A DNA stretch of 5,113 bases from an uncultured Burkholderiales bacterium (lineage in GTDB: Bacteria > Pseudomonadota > Gammaproteobacteria > Burkholderiales > Burkholderiaceae_C), in the NCBI GenBank assembly GCA_903926695.1, contig CAIYKK010000082.1:1-5113 (forward strand), in the 5' to 3' direction. The first letter of the stretch is position 1, and every line of letters starts with the position of its first letter. This document shows, piece by piece, positions 1 through 3,797 of the stretch. The notes beneath the pieces are model-generated. The model was not told the DNA's origin and made no database searches. It worked only from the letters and a program-made list of their open reading frames with translations. Made by a program: the position numbers and the translations under genes.

Positions 1-677
1 ATTACCACGGGCTTTTGGTAGTCGATGGCGAACTGCACATAAGGCTCAAAAACGATCACGATGCTGACGTGCGACGGGCCGACAAAACCGTCGAGCGGCA
101 CGGTGCCGTATTGGCACACTTCGGGCGACTCCCGAATGTGCGTGATGGCCGCAGGCGTGAGGACGTGGCAGCACAGCACGCTGAAGTTTTTCAACTGCGC
201 CCGGTGCGCGTCGCGGATGGCCAGCGCGGTCGGCGGCGTGGTGGTTTCAAAACCGATGGCGAAAAACACGACTTCGCGCTCGGGGTTCTGGCGGGCGATT
301 TCCAGCGCGTCGGCGGCGGAATAAACCATGCGGATGTCGCCGCCGCGCGCCTTGGCCTTGACCAGCGACAGGCCGCCGGACGCGGGCACGCGCAGCGTGT
401 CGCCGTAGCTGCAGACAATCGCGCCGTGCTGGAGCGCCAGTTCAATCGCCATGTCGATGCGGCCAATGGGCAGCACGCACACCGGGCAGCCGGGGCCGTG
501 AACCATGCGCACGTTGGGCGGCAGCAGGTCGGCGATGCCGTAGCGCGAAATCGCGTGCGTGTGGCCGCCGCAGAACTCCATGAAGCTGTAGGCGCGCTGC
601 GGCTGCGCCTCCAGCGCGAGGCGCTCGGCAATCTTGCGGGCAATGCCGCCGTCGCGGAATTCGTCGATGTATTTCAT
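1..677 (-). CDS. hypD: HypD, Fe-(CN)2CO cofactor assembly scaffold for [NiFe] hydrogenase (partial, C-terminus outside window)
   Basis: HypD is the cytoplasmic iron-sulfur scaffold that, with HypC, carries the iron while CN and CO ligands are attached before transfer to the hydrogenase large subunit. The protein starts MKYIDEFRD at 677 and runs off the window after about 225 residues; family members are usually near 370-380. Visible family motifs are FMEFCGGHTHAI (Cys36 about residue 36), HGPGCPVCVLP (Cys64 and Cys67) and FFAIGFETTTP (GFETT at about 142-146). The C-terminal [4Fe-4S] cysteines lie outside the window. The start ATG overlaps the hypC stop as ATGA, implying translational coupling. 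A small oddity is HVSIVIVFEPY near residue 205, where I recall most HypD proteins reading HVSxVIG; this may be natural variation. Identification is firm. Confidence 0.97.
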   Translation of the reverse strand, partial: MKYIDEFRDGGIARKIAERLALEAQPQRAYSFMEFCGGHTHAISRYGIADLLPPNVRMVHGPGCPVCVLPIGRIDMAIELALQHGAIVCSYGDTLRVPASGGLSLVKAKARGGDIRMVYSAADALEIARQNPEREVVFFAIGFETTTPPTALAIRDAHRAQLKNFSVLCCHVLTPAAITHIRESPEVCQYGTVPLDGFVGPSHVSIVIVFEPYVQFAIDYQKPVV

Positions 678-916
678 GCGCGGGCTTTGGGGGCGACCTG
701 CGACTGGGCGAGTTCGCCGAACAGGGCCAGCGTGCGGGCGGCTTCTTCGGGGTCGATTTTCCCAATCGCGTGGCCGACGTGGACGATGACGTAATCATCG
801 ACCTGCGCGTCGTCAATCAGCGCGACTGAAATGATTTTGCGGATGCCGCCGAGGTTAACGATGGCTTGCTCGCCGGGCAGCAGCTCAACGAGCCGGGCGG
901 GAATGGCTAGGCACAT
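674..916 (-). CDS. hypC: HypC, hydrogenase maturation chaperone
   Basis: HypC is a small cytoplasmic chaperone that binds HypD during Fe(CN)2CO assembly and then the hydrogenase large-subunit precursor. The 80-aa product begins MCLAIPARLVE, giving the invariant Cys2 that becomes functional after Met removal, and carries the family segment YVIVHVGHAIGKIDPEEA at about 42-58. The phenylalanine or tyrosine usual after VHVG is His49 here. Length is typical. The stop overlaps the hypD start (ATGA). The region before the start has no good Shine-Dalgarno; only a weak GAAAG lies 6 nt upstream, inside a 5-bp inverted repeat (923-939). In a compact operon hypC would normally follow hypF closely, but here foreign-looking DNA precedes it, so its translation or transcription may have changed. 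Identification is firm. Confidence 0.97.
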   Translation of the reverse strand: MCLAIPARLVELLPGEQAIVNLGGIRKIISVALIDDAQVDDYVIVHVGHAIGKIDPEEAARTLALFGELAQSQVAPKARA

Positions 917-957
917 GGGGGACTTTCAGTTTCAGAAAGAGGAAGGTATTGAAAGGC

Positions 958-995
958 TTGAGCGCGGGTGATCCGGCTCAAATGAATGGTTGGGC
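958..995 (-). other. attC-like half site with bulged hairpin next to hypC
   Basis: On the minus strand this lies 5 nt after the stop codon of the 85-aa gene. It reads GCCCAAC (995-989, fits the RYYYAAC inverse core), a 7-nt spacer, then TTGAGC plus CGG pairing with CCG plus GCTCAA (981-973 with 967-958), leaving one unpaired base at 964 and a 5-nt loop. A single extrahelical base in the arm and a core motif just after a stop codon are typical of integron attC sites. The matching GTTRRRY core on the far side is absent: the sequence continues into the hypC leader. It could be a truncated attC, or a chance hairpin. Confidence 0.3.
974..984. repeat. Near-perfect 11-bp direct repeat, hypC-side copy
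   Basis: CGGCTCAAATG here and CGGCTCAATTG at 3765-3775 agree at 10 of 11 positions, in the same orientation, one near each end of the inserted segment. By rough count a match this good between two stretches of this size would arise by chance a few times in a hundred, so it is only suggestive of a duplicated target or recombination boundary. Confidence 0.35.
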
Positions 996-1000
996 ATAGA

Positions 1001-1258
1001 CTAAGTCGGGTCTAAGTCAGTGGGGAATTTGCTGGCTTCATGCCATTCGTCGCCCTTCAACTCTCCAATAAGATTTCGGCGATGCCAAGCGCGATTGAGG
1101 TGGGAGAAGATGTGACCCAGATCCACGCGAAAGTTCCCCTCGTCGTATTCAGGATCAGTATTCATCTCATCCATCAACCTTTCCAAGTGTTCTCGCGCAT
1201 CGTCAAGTTCATACATCAGCATGGCCCATTCAACCGACGCTTGTTCTTTCGTGATCAT
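1001..1258 (-). CDS. Small acidic helical protein of unknown function (85 aa)
   Basis: I do not recognise this protein. The start is placed at ATG 1258 because GGAG (1271-1268) precedes it by 9 nt. The frame stays open upstream to a TTG at 1408, but that extension would read through the 25-bp repeat and a 9-bp tandem duplication, so it is unlikely to be translated. The protein is rich in Asp and Glu, with a probable amphipathic helix at about 5-33 (ASVEWAMLMYELDDAREHLE) and a second helical block at about 44-68 rich in aromatic, His and Arg residues (LGHIFSHLNRAWHRRN). There is no signal peptide or membrane segment, so it is probably cytoplasmic. It is the last gene of the inserted segment; its stop lies 84 nt before hypC. 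An attC-like half site follows immediately. Confidence 0.7.
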   Translation of the reverse strand: MITKEQASVEWAMLMYELDDAREHLERLMDEMNTDPEYDEGNFRVDLGHIFSHLNRAWHRRNLIGELKGDEWHEASKFPTDLDPT

Positions 1259-1308
1259 TAAGAAATTCTCCGGCTGGTCTAATGTCTTGGCTCGGGGGCA
1301 GCTGGATA

Positions 1309-1333
1309 AATTAATTGGAATCTGACCCCAATT
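1309..1333. repeat. 25-bp dispersed repeat, copy 1 (GGGTCAGATTCCAATT type)
   Basis: This copy matches 1967-1991 at 24 of 25 positions in the same orientation. On the minus strand it reads AATTGGGGTCAGATTCCAATT and more. Within it, AATTGG (1313-1318) and CCAATT (1328-1333) form a 6-bp inverted repeat around a 9-nt loop. As I recall, very similar strings recur in many proteobacterial intergenic regions, sometimes near IS200-like/REP-associated Y1 transposase genes, but no such gene is present here. Confidence 0.8.
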
Positions 1334-1343
1334 GCCCCAATTG
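1326..1343. repeat. Tandem 9-bp duplication
   Basis: CCCCAATTG occurs twice head to tail (1326-1334 and 1335-1343). The first unit overlaps the end of the 25-bp repeat, so it is probably a local slippage duplication of the repeat end. It is absent from the second 25-bp copy at 1967-1991. Confidence 0.8.
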
Positions 1344-1430
1344 CCCTCAGAGCTTTTTCTAGCAACGAAGTCGTGTTGTGAGATCATCTTCTTGGAAATC
1401 TCTTTCAAATAGAGTTCTAATATTATCTTG

Positions 1431-1444
1431 TATTGGTACCAATA
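1431..1444. promoter_or_regulatory. Perfect 14-bp palindrome, possible operator
   Basis: TATTGGTACCAATA is a perfect palindrome. It sits about 173 nt upstream of the 85-aa gene on the minus strand, just before an AT-rich stretch (GATAATATT, minus strand) that could serve as a -10 region. It also abuts the right end of the attC-like structure, so it would be at the very start of a cassette if that reading is correct. It could bind a dimeric regulator; no regulator gene is in the window. The palindrome itself is certain, its function is not. Confidence 0.4.
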
Positions 1445-1494
1445 ACGCCTAAATCACCGGGGCCGAAGGCATCCAGTGCAACGTTAAGTTAGGT
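1440..1494 (-). other. attC-like recombination site (55 nt)
   Basis: Read on the minus strand: ACCTAAC (1494-1488) fits the RYYYAAC inverse core; a spacer ending CGTT follows; CACTGG (1478-1473) pairs with CCGGTG (1460-1455) with one T-G pair; between them GCC-TTC-GGC (1470-1462) makes a terminal hairpin; a spacer ending AGGC leads to GTTATTG (1446-1440), which matches GTT of the GTTRRRY core but not the last purines. TAACG/CGTTA at 1443-1447 and 1482-1486 closes the base. The arrangement and length resemble the short aadA-type attC (about 60 bp). It lies in the gap between two codirectional small genes, as cassette sites do. The imperfect core and single good example keep this tentative. Confidence 0.4.
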
Positions 1495-1550
1495 TTCGAT
1501 TTGGTTGTCCCCGGTAGGGCTTGTCCTGAGAGCCAGGGGGTGACGAAGAT

Positions 1551-1573
1551 GGGCGGCATGGAAACCACCGCCC
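1551..1573. other. GC-rich stem-loop downstream of the 83-aa gene
   Basis: GGGCGG (1551-1556) pairs with CCGCCC (1568-1573), with a further GG/CC pair inside (1560-1561 and 1565-1566) around an AAA loop. On the minus strand it lies 33 nt beyond the stop of the 83-aa gene. It is not followed by a run of T on either strand, so it is not a clear intrinsic terminator; it could slow polymerase or protect the mRNA 3' end. A neighbouring fold pairs CCCC (1509-1512) with GGGG (1536-1539) and GGCT (1518-1521) with AGCC (1531-1534). Confidence 0.45.
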
Positions 1574-1606
1574 CAATAGTAAACAATACCGAAAATCTTG
1601 CAGCTT

Positions 1607-1858
1607 TTAGCGAAGCGGTGGCGGCTTATTGTGCTCGGCTGCCAGCGTGCTCGACATCAAGCCTGCAACGGTCTTCCCTACTTCACCGACTTCGCCGGGT
1701 GATTGGGCAATTCCTTCGAGGGCTTCGAGAAAGTCCTGTAGAAGTTGCTGACCGTTGATGCCGGGCTGCTTGCACAGTGCTGCGGCCATGGCAGCGAGTG
1801 CGAAACCTACCTGCATGTCCAATGACATCAGGAGGGGGTTGGATTTTTGTGTTGCCAT
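1607..1858 (-). CDS. Small Ala/Leu-rich protein of unknown function (83 aa)
   Basis: I do not recognise this protein. The start at ATG 1858 is supported by GGAG (1867-1864) 5 nt upstream; an in-frame ATG at 1909 lacks a properly spaced ribosome site. Residues 17-29 (VGFALAAMAAALC) are strongly apolar and could be a buried helix or a short membrane-active segment. Residues 35-52 (NGQQLLQDFLEALEGIAQ) look like an amphipathic helix, a Gly/Glu turn follows, then another helix at about 62-74 and a Pro-rich, basic end. There is no cleavable signal peptide. It stands alone, with 269 nt before it and 348 nt after it, which fits a single-gene cassette. Function unknown. Confidence 0.65.
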   Translation of the reverse strand: MATQKSNPLLMSLDMQVGFALAAMAAALCKQPGINGQQLLQDFLEALEGIAQSPGEVGEVGKTVAGLMSSTLAAEHNKPPPLR

Positions 1859-1966
1859 GGAGTCTCCGTAAATAGGGAAGGAACCTAACGTAAATTGGGC
1901 GAAACTCATCCTATCAAGTTTTTCAGCCTAATGCAGCAAGCAGGAAAAAACATTTTTTGAAACAAT

Positions 1967-1991
1967 AATTAATTGGAATCTGACCCTAATT
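1967..1991. repeat. 25-bp dispersed repeat, copy 2
   Basis: This is the same element as 1309-1333, identical except C to T at 1987. That change breaks the CCAATT arm and, with the following bases, creates TATAAT on the minus strand. The two copies lie in the same orientation, 658 bp apart, and bracket the 83-aa gene together with the attC-like site, so recombination between them could delete that block. Confidence 0.8.
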
Positions 1992-1994
1992 ATA
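1989..1994 (-). promoter_or_regulatory. Possible -10 box upstream of the 83-aa gene
   Basis: The minus strand reads TATAAT, a perfect sigma70 -10 match, about 130 nt upstream of the start of the 83-aa gene. No good -35 is seen at 16-18 nt; the best candidate, TTAGTC, is weak and 19 nt away. AT-rich DNA produces such hexamers easily, so this is a weak call. Confidence 0.2.
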
Positions 1995-2026
1995 CCTATC
2001 CAAAAACTTTTCCGACTAATTTATGC

Positions 2027-2097
2027 AACAACGCTTTGTTGAGGTGCAAGCCCTTTTGAAATACTCAATGCAAACGAATTAAGTGAATAGCGTTGTT
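2027..2097. repeat. Long imperfect inverted repeat between two small genes
   Basis: AACAACGCT (2027-2035) and AGCGTTGTT (2089-2097) are perfect 9-bp inverted repeats. Inside them TTTGTTGAG (2035-2043) can pair with CTCA-A-..-CAAA (2064-2074) if two bases (TG) are left unpaired. The result is a two-block imperfect hairpin of 71 nt with an extrahelical dinucleotide, located 31 nt after the stop of the 130-aa gene. The architecture resembles an attC site (outer and inner arms, bulge), but the outer arms do not fit RYYYAAC/GTTRRRY and the spacers are very unequal. There is no T-tract, so a terminator is unlikely. Confidence 0.45.
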
Positions 2098-2127
2098 ATT
2101 AAGTCTGGTTTGGCGATGGAGCGACAG

Positions 2128-2520
2128 CTAAATCTCCATTTTAGGGTTCTTAGCCTTGGCAGGGGCGACAGTGACGGCAATGGCGACGCGAGGTGGGCGA
2201 GCGGCGCGCTTCTTAGCCAGACGCTCGGCGTGGTCAACTTTAGTTAAATCAGGCCGTTCCTTGTCGTCACCAAGGCTCCCCGTCCTAAGGAAATCTGGTT
2301 TTTGAGCTTCAGACTGAGATGGTTCATCGATAGTTGCAAGACAAAACCATAACGCCAATCCCACAGCAAAAAGGTCAATTACCATGTAAACGGGATTTCC
2401 GGTTATCACCCCGAGAGTAGCCATAAAAATAGCCGTGTAAATTGCCCGAGACTTGCTATTTGATGCTAAGCCGATAAATAAAATCGGCACGCCATGCAAA
2501 AGTGCAATCAAATAAATCAT
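2128..2520 (-). CDS. Small inner-membrane protein with basic cytoplasmic tail, unknown function (130 aa)
   Basis: I do not recognise a family. AGGA (2531-2528) lies 7 nt before ATG 2520. Three hydrophobic segments fill the first half: about 2-19 (IYLIALLHGVPILFIGLA), 26-41 (AIYTAIFMATLGVITG) and 43-63 (PVYMVIDLFAVGLALWFCLAT). The second half is polar: an acidic part at about 64-97, then a strongly basic Ala/Lys/Arg/Pro-rich stretch at about 98-130 (ERLAKKRAARPPRVAIAV). The positive tail suggests it stays in the cytoplasm and could bind nucleic acid, lipid head groups or a partner; that is inference. There is no catalytic motif. It is one of five codirectional small genes of the inserted segment. 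Confidence 0.75.
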   Translation of the reverse strand: MIYLIALLHGVPILFIGLASNSKSRAIYTAIFMATLGVITGNPVYMVIDLFAVGLALWFCLATIDEPSQSEAQKPDFLRTGSLGDDKERPDLTKVDHAERLAKKRAARPPRVAIAVTVAPAKAKNPKMEI

Positions 2521-2542
2521 AAATTTTTCCTATCACTGTTCG

Positions 2543-2584
2543 TCAAAACAGAATTTTCAGGCGGTTCTTGCCTGACGGTTAGGC
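2543..2584 (-). other. Stem-loop with attC-like core motif before the 130-aa gene
   Basis: On the minus strand GCCTAAC (2584-2578) fits RYYYAAC; two bases later TCAGGC (2575-2570) pairs with GCCTGA (2562-2557) around a 7-nt loop, and GTT follows 7 nt on (2549-2547). The start codon of the 130-aa gene is 22 nt beyond. The layout has the parts of an attC but is too short (42 nt) and its GTTTTGA is a poor core. It could be a decayed cassette junction, or simply a hairpin near the ribosome site. Confidence 0.25.
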
Positions 2585-2685
2585 TGTCGTGCTGGGAAAG
2601 TTCATGGGGGTTAAGGTGCCGCAGAACATTAAATTCAGTTAAGGCAGGTTCAGGGATAGTGTGCTACATCTTCGCCCCCCTAATT

Positions 2686-3117
2686 TCACTGGCCCATCGC
2701 TTCACGCTGTCGGTCTCTTTCTATCAAAAATGCCTTTACTGTGTTTCCGTCAAGGAGACGAGCTTGGTTGATGTGGTAGAGAACTTGCAGATCAAAAGTG
2801 CCTTGTTCTCCATACCTCAGCATGTCTTCAACTAGGCCAGAGATGATTTCCTCCGCAGGAAAGAAACCTCTGAATCCATCTGGGCCTGCTGTAAGAAGAA
2901 CAACCAACTCAGCCGTAGCTTCTATCGACGCCTCGATGTGGTCATCTTTGCGTGCGCCACGTAAGCCACAGTTGTCAGCTACACCAGAGTAGTACCGCTC
3001 AGCTGTGCTGCATATTTGAGCCGCCAAATCAGGCGGCAAGCTGCGTGGGTTGTATCCCAGAGCCTTAATTCGTTTGTCAAACAATGAGCTAAGCCTGAGC
3101 GCAGAGAAGAACCCCAT
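2686..3117 (-). CDS. Unknown cytoplasmic helical protein (143 aa)
   Basis: I do not recognise this protein. AGGGA (3127-3123) stands 5 nt before ATG 3117. The N-terminus MGFFSALRLSSLF is mildly amphipathic and may be a membrane-surface helix rather than a signal peptide. The rest reads as alternating helices: about 29-46 (PDLAAQICSTAERYYSGV), 58-77 (a segment ending AELVVLLTA), 87-102 (PAEEIISGLVEDMLRY) and 107-142. Two cysteines (36 and 50) are too far apart for a zinc knuckle. It has no membrane span and no catalytic motif I can name. The gap to the preceding 156-aa gene is 107 nt and shows no attC-like structure, so these two may have arrived together. Confidence 0.75.
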   Translation of the reverse strand: MGFFSALRLSSLFDKRIKALGYNPRSLPPDLAAQICSTAERYYSGVADNCGLRGARKDDHIEASIEATAELVVLLTAGPDGFRGFFPAEEIISGLVEDMLRYGEQGTFDLQVLYHINQARLLDGNTVKAFLIERDRQREAMGQ

Positions 3118-3224
3118 AATTGTCCCTTTTTAAATTTGGTAGTGGTTTAATCTTGACTGTTACATCGACAAGCATTTATTTCGCGCAGCGACATTATACT
3201 CATGATATGTGGTAGGCATATTTA

Positions 3225-3695
3225 TTAATTGCGAATCATTCGAATGTGCATATTTTCATACGAATCGCATAATTGCTGTATGCTTTTCTCATTCATTGGC
3301 TCGTTCGGCAAGTTATCAAAGAACGAGTTGGTCTCAATGGTTAATCTGTCTTTGGCTCCATTGGCGAGAATTTCTATTTCCGTGGGAGGGCGAGACGTTT
3401 TTTGATCAACATATGCGCATGGGCCGTAAATCGGGTGGTTTGCGATATAAAGAAATACCGGTCCAACACGGCGGCGCGTAATAAAGCCGTGAAACATTTT
3501 TCCTATGTTTAACCGCTTTCGTTCAGTCTCATCGGCTAGAGTTTGAGCCTGGCGCCCGGATGCCTGAGCGGTAACGGGTGCATTCTCTGCGTTGGTCTTG
3601 CTATACATGCCGAAGTAGTCTTGGGCAACCTTGCCTCCACCAGATGTTTCTACAGACTCAACGGTTCCCGCTAAATCCCAAAATTTTTTACTCAT
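3225..3695 (-). CDS. Unknown soluble protein (156 aa), first gene of the insert
   Basis: I do not recognise this protein. A strong ribosome site, AGAGAGGA (3710-3703), lies 7 nt before ATG 3695. The N-terminal part (about 1-60) is polar with a Gly-rich turn SGGGK at 18-22 that is not a complete Walker A motif. The middle, about 70-98, has beta-like stretches (FHGFITRRRV, VFLYIANHPIYGPCAYVD) and is the most ordered-looking part. The C-terminal third (115-156) appears helical and ends in IRMIRN. There is no signal peptide or membrane segment. It follows hypF after 102 nt of AT-rich DNA and is therefore the first inserted gene met by a transcript coming from hypF. Confidence 0.75.
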   Translation of the reverse strand: MSKKFWDLAGTVESVETSGGGKVAQDYFGMYSKTNAENAPVTAQASGRQAQTLADETERKRLNIGKMFHGFITRRRVGPVFLYIANHPIYGPCAYVDQKTSRPPTEIEILANGAKDRLTIETNSFFDNLPNEPMNEKSIQQLCDSYENMHIRMIRN

Positions 3696-3797
3696 GAATA
3701 TATCCTCTCTGAGTGAATAATTAAATTTGAAGCTAATGAGCGAAAACTAGCAAGCTTTATTGTGCGGCTCAATTGCTGGGATGCCCCAAGCATTAAG
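3696..3797. other. hypF-proximal junction of the insert
   Basis: Composition falls sharply just after the hypF stop. Immediately downstream of that stop (minus strand) is a small hairpin, GCT-T-GGG-GCAT-CCC-AGC (3791-3775), with one bulged base and no T-run, so it is not a clear terminator. The CGGCTCAA direct-repeat copy follows at 3772-3765, then AT-rich DNA leading to the ribosome site of the 156-aa gene. No convincing -35/-10 pair was found. Confidence 0.4.
3765..3775. repeat. Near-perfect 11-bp direct repeat, hypF-side copy
   Basis: CGGCTCAATTG is the partner of CGGCTCAAATG at 974-984 (10 of 11 identical, same orientation). The two copies bracket all five inserted genes. Removing the DNA between them would leave roughly 90 nt between hypF and hypC. 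Confidence 0.35.

Larger units (their letters stand above)
1259..1606. other. 348-nt gene-free gap rich in repeats and stem-loops
   Basis: I find no convincing gene here. Reading the minus strand from the 83-aa gene towards the 85-aa gene, it contains a 6-bp GC hairpin (1573-1551), a second possible fold (1540-1509), an attC-like structure (1494-1440), a 14-bp palindrome (1444-1431), a 9-bp tandem duplication (1343-1326) and a 25-bp dispersed repeat (1333-1309). The segment 1447-1573 is visibly richer in GC than the flanking insert DNA. The rest is the leader of the 85-aa gene. Confidence 0.6.
917..3797. other. AT-richer inserted segment with five small genes between hypF and hypC
   Basis: The segment separates hypF from hypC, in an operon whose other visible junctions overlap by 4 bp. 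Its base composition is plainly lower in GC than the hyp genes (22/60 at 3181-3240 against 48/60 at 4321-4380). It contains five codirectional small ORFs of unknown function, long non-coding gaps, several stem-loops and a pair of 25-bp repeats. Neither hypF nor hypC is truncated, so the insertion lies in the intergenic junction. No integrase or transposase gene is visible. It may be an integron-cassette group, a remnant genomic island, or accessory genes brought in by homologous recombination. The precise end points are unknown; the short direct repeats at 974-984 and 3765-3775 are possible boundaries. Confidence 0.75.

Noticed and set aside
15..794. Long open frame on the plus strand across hypD and hypC
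   Set aside because: It is an antisense shadow of GC-rich hyp genes; the composition of its translation is Arg/Ala/Val-rich and it resembles no family.
1001..1018. Two CTAAGTC copies as a significant repeat
   Set aside because: A 7-bp repeat at the end of a coding region is easily due to chance and lies in coding sequence.
1259..1408. N-terminal extension of the 85-aa protein to a TTG start at 1408
   Set aside because: It would translate through the 25-bp repeat and the 9-bp tandem duplication and lacks a ribosome site, whereas ATG 1258 has GGAG 9 nt upstream.
1501..1758. 85-aa plus-strand frame overlapping the 83-aa gene
   Set aside because: It runs through the stem-loop block and antisense to a gene with a good ribosome site; no ribosome site of its own.
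1001..1858. Toxin-antitoxin pair formed by the 83-aa and 85-aa proteins
   Set aside because: The genes are 348 nt apart rather than overlapping or coupled, and neither protein shows a toxin or DNA-binding antitoxin motif.
1859..1909. Upstream ATG at 1909 for the 83-aa protein
   Set aside because: Its AGGA runs directly into the ATG with no usable spacing; ATG 1858 has GGAG 5 nt upstream.
2557..2575. TCAGGC/GCCTGA hairpin as an intrinsic terminator
   Set aside because: The T-rich tract needed directly after the stem is lacking on both strands.
2494..2835. 113-aa plus-strand frame
   Set aside because: It overlaps two minus-strand genes and the gap between them, with no ribosome site or recognisable content.
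917..3797. Insertion sequence or phage remnant
   Set aside because: No transposase, integrase or phage structural motif is seen and there are no long terminal inverted repeats; only short direct repeats of uncertain meaning.
917..3797. tRNA genes or a CRISPR array in the non-coding gaps
   Set aside because: No cloverleaf with a TTC-arm pattern and no regularly spaced repeats were seen by eye.
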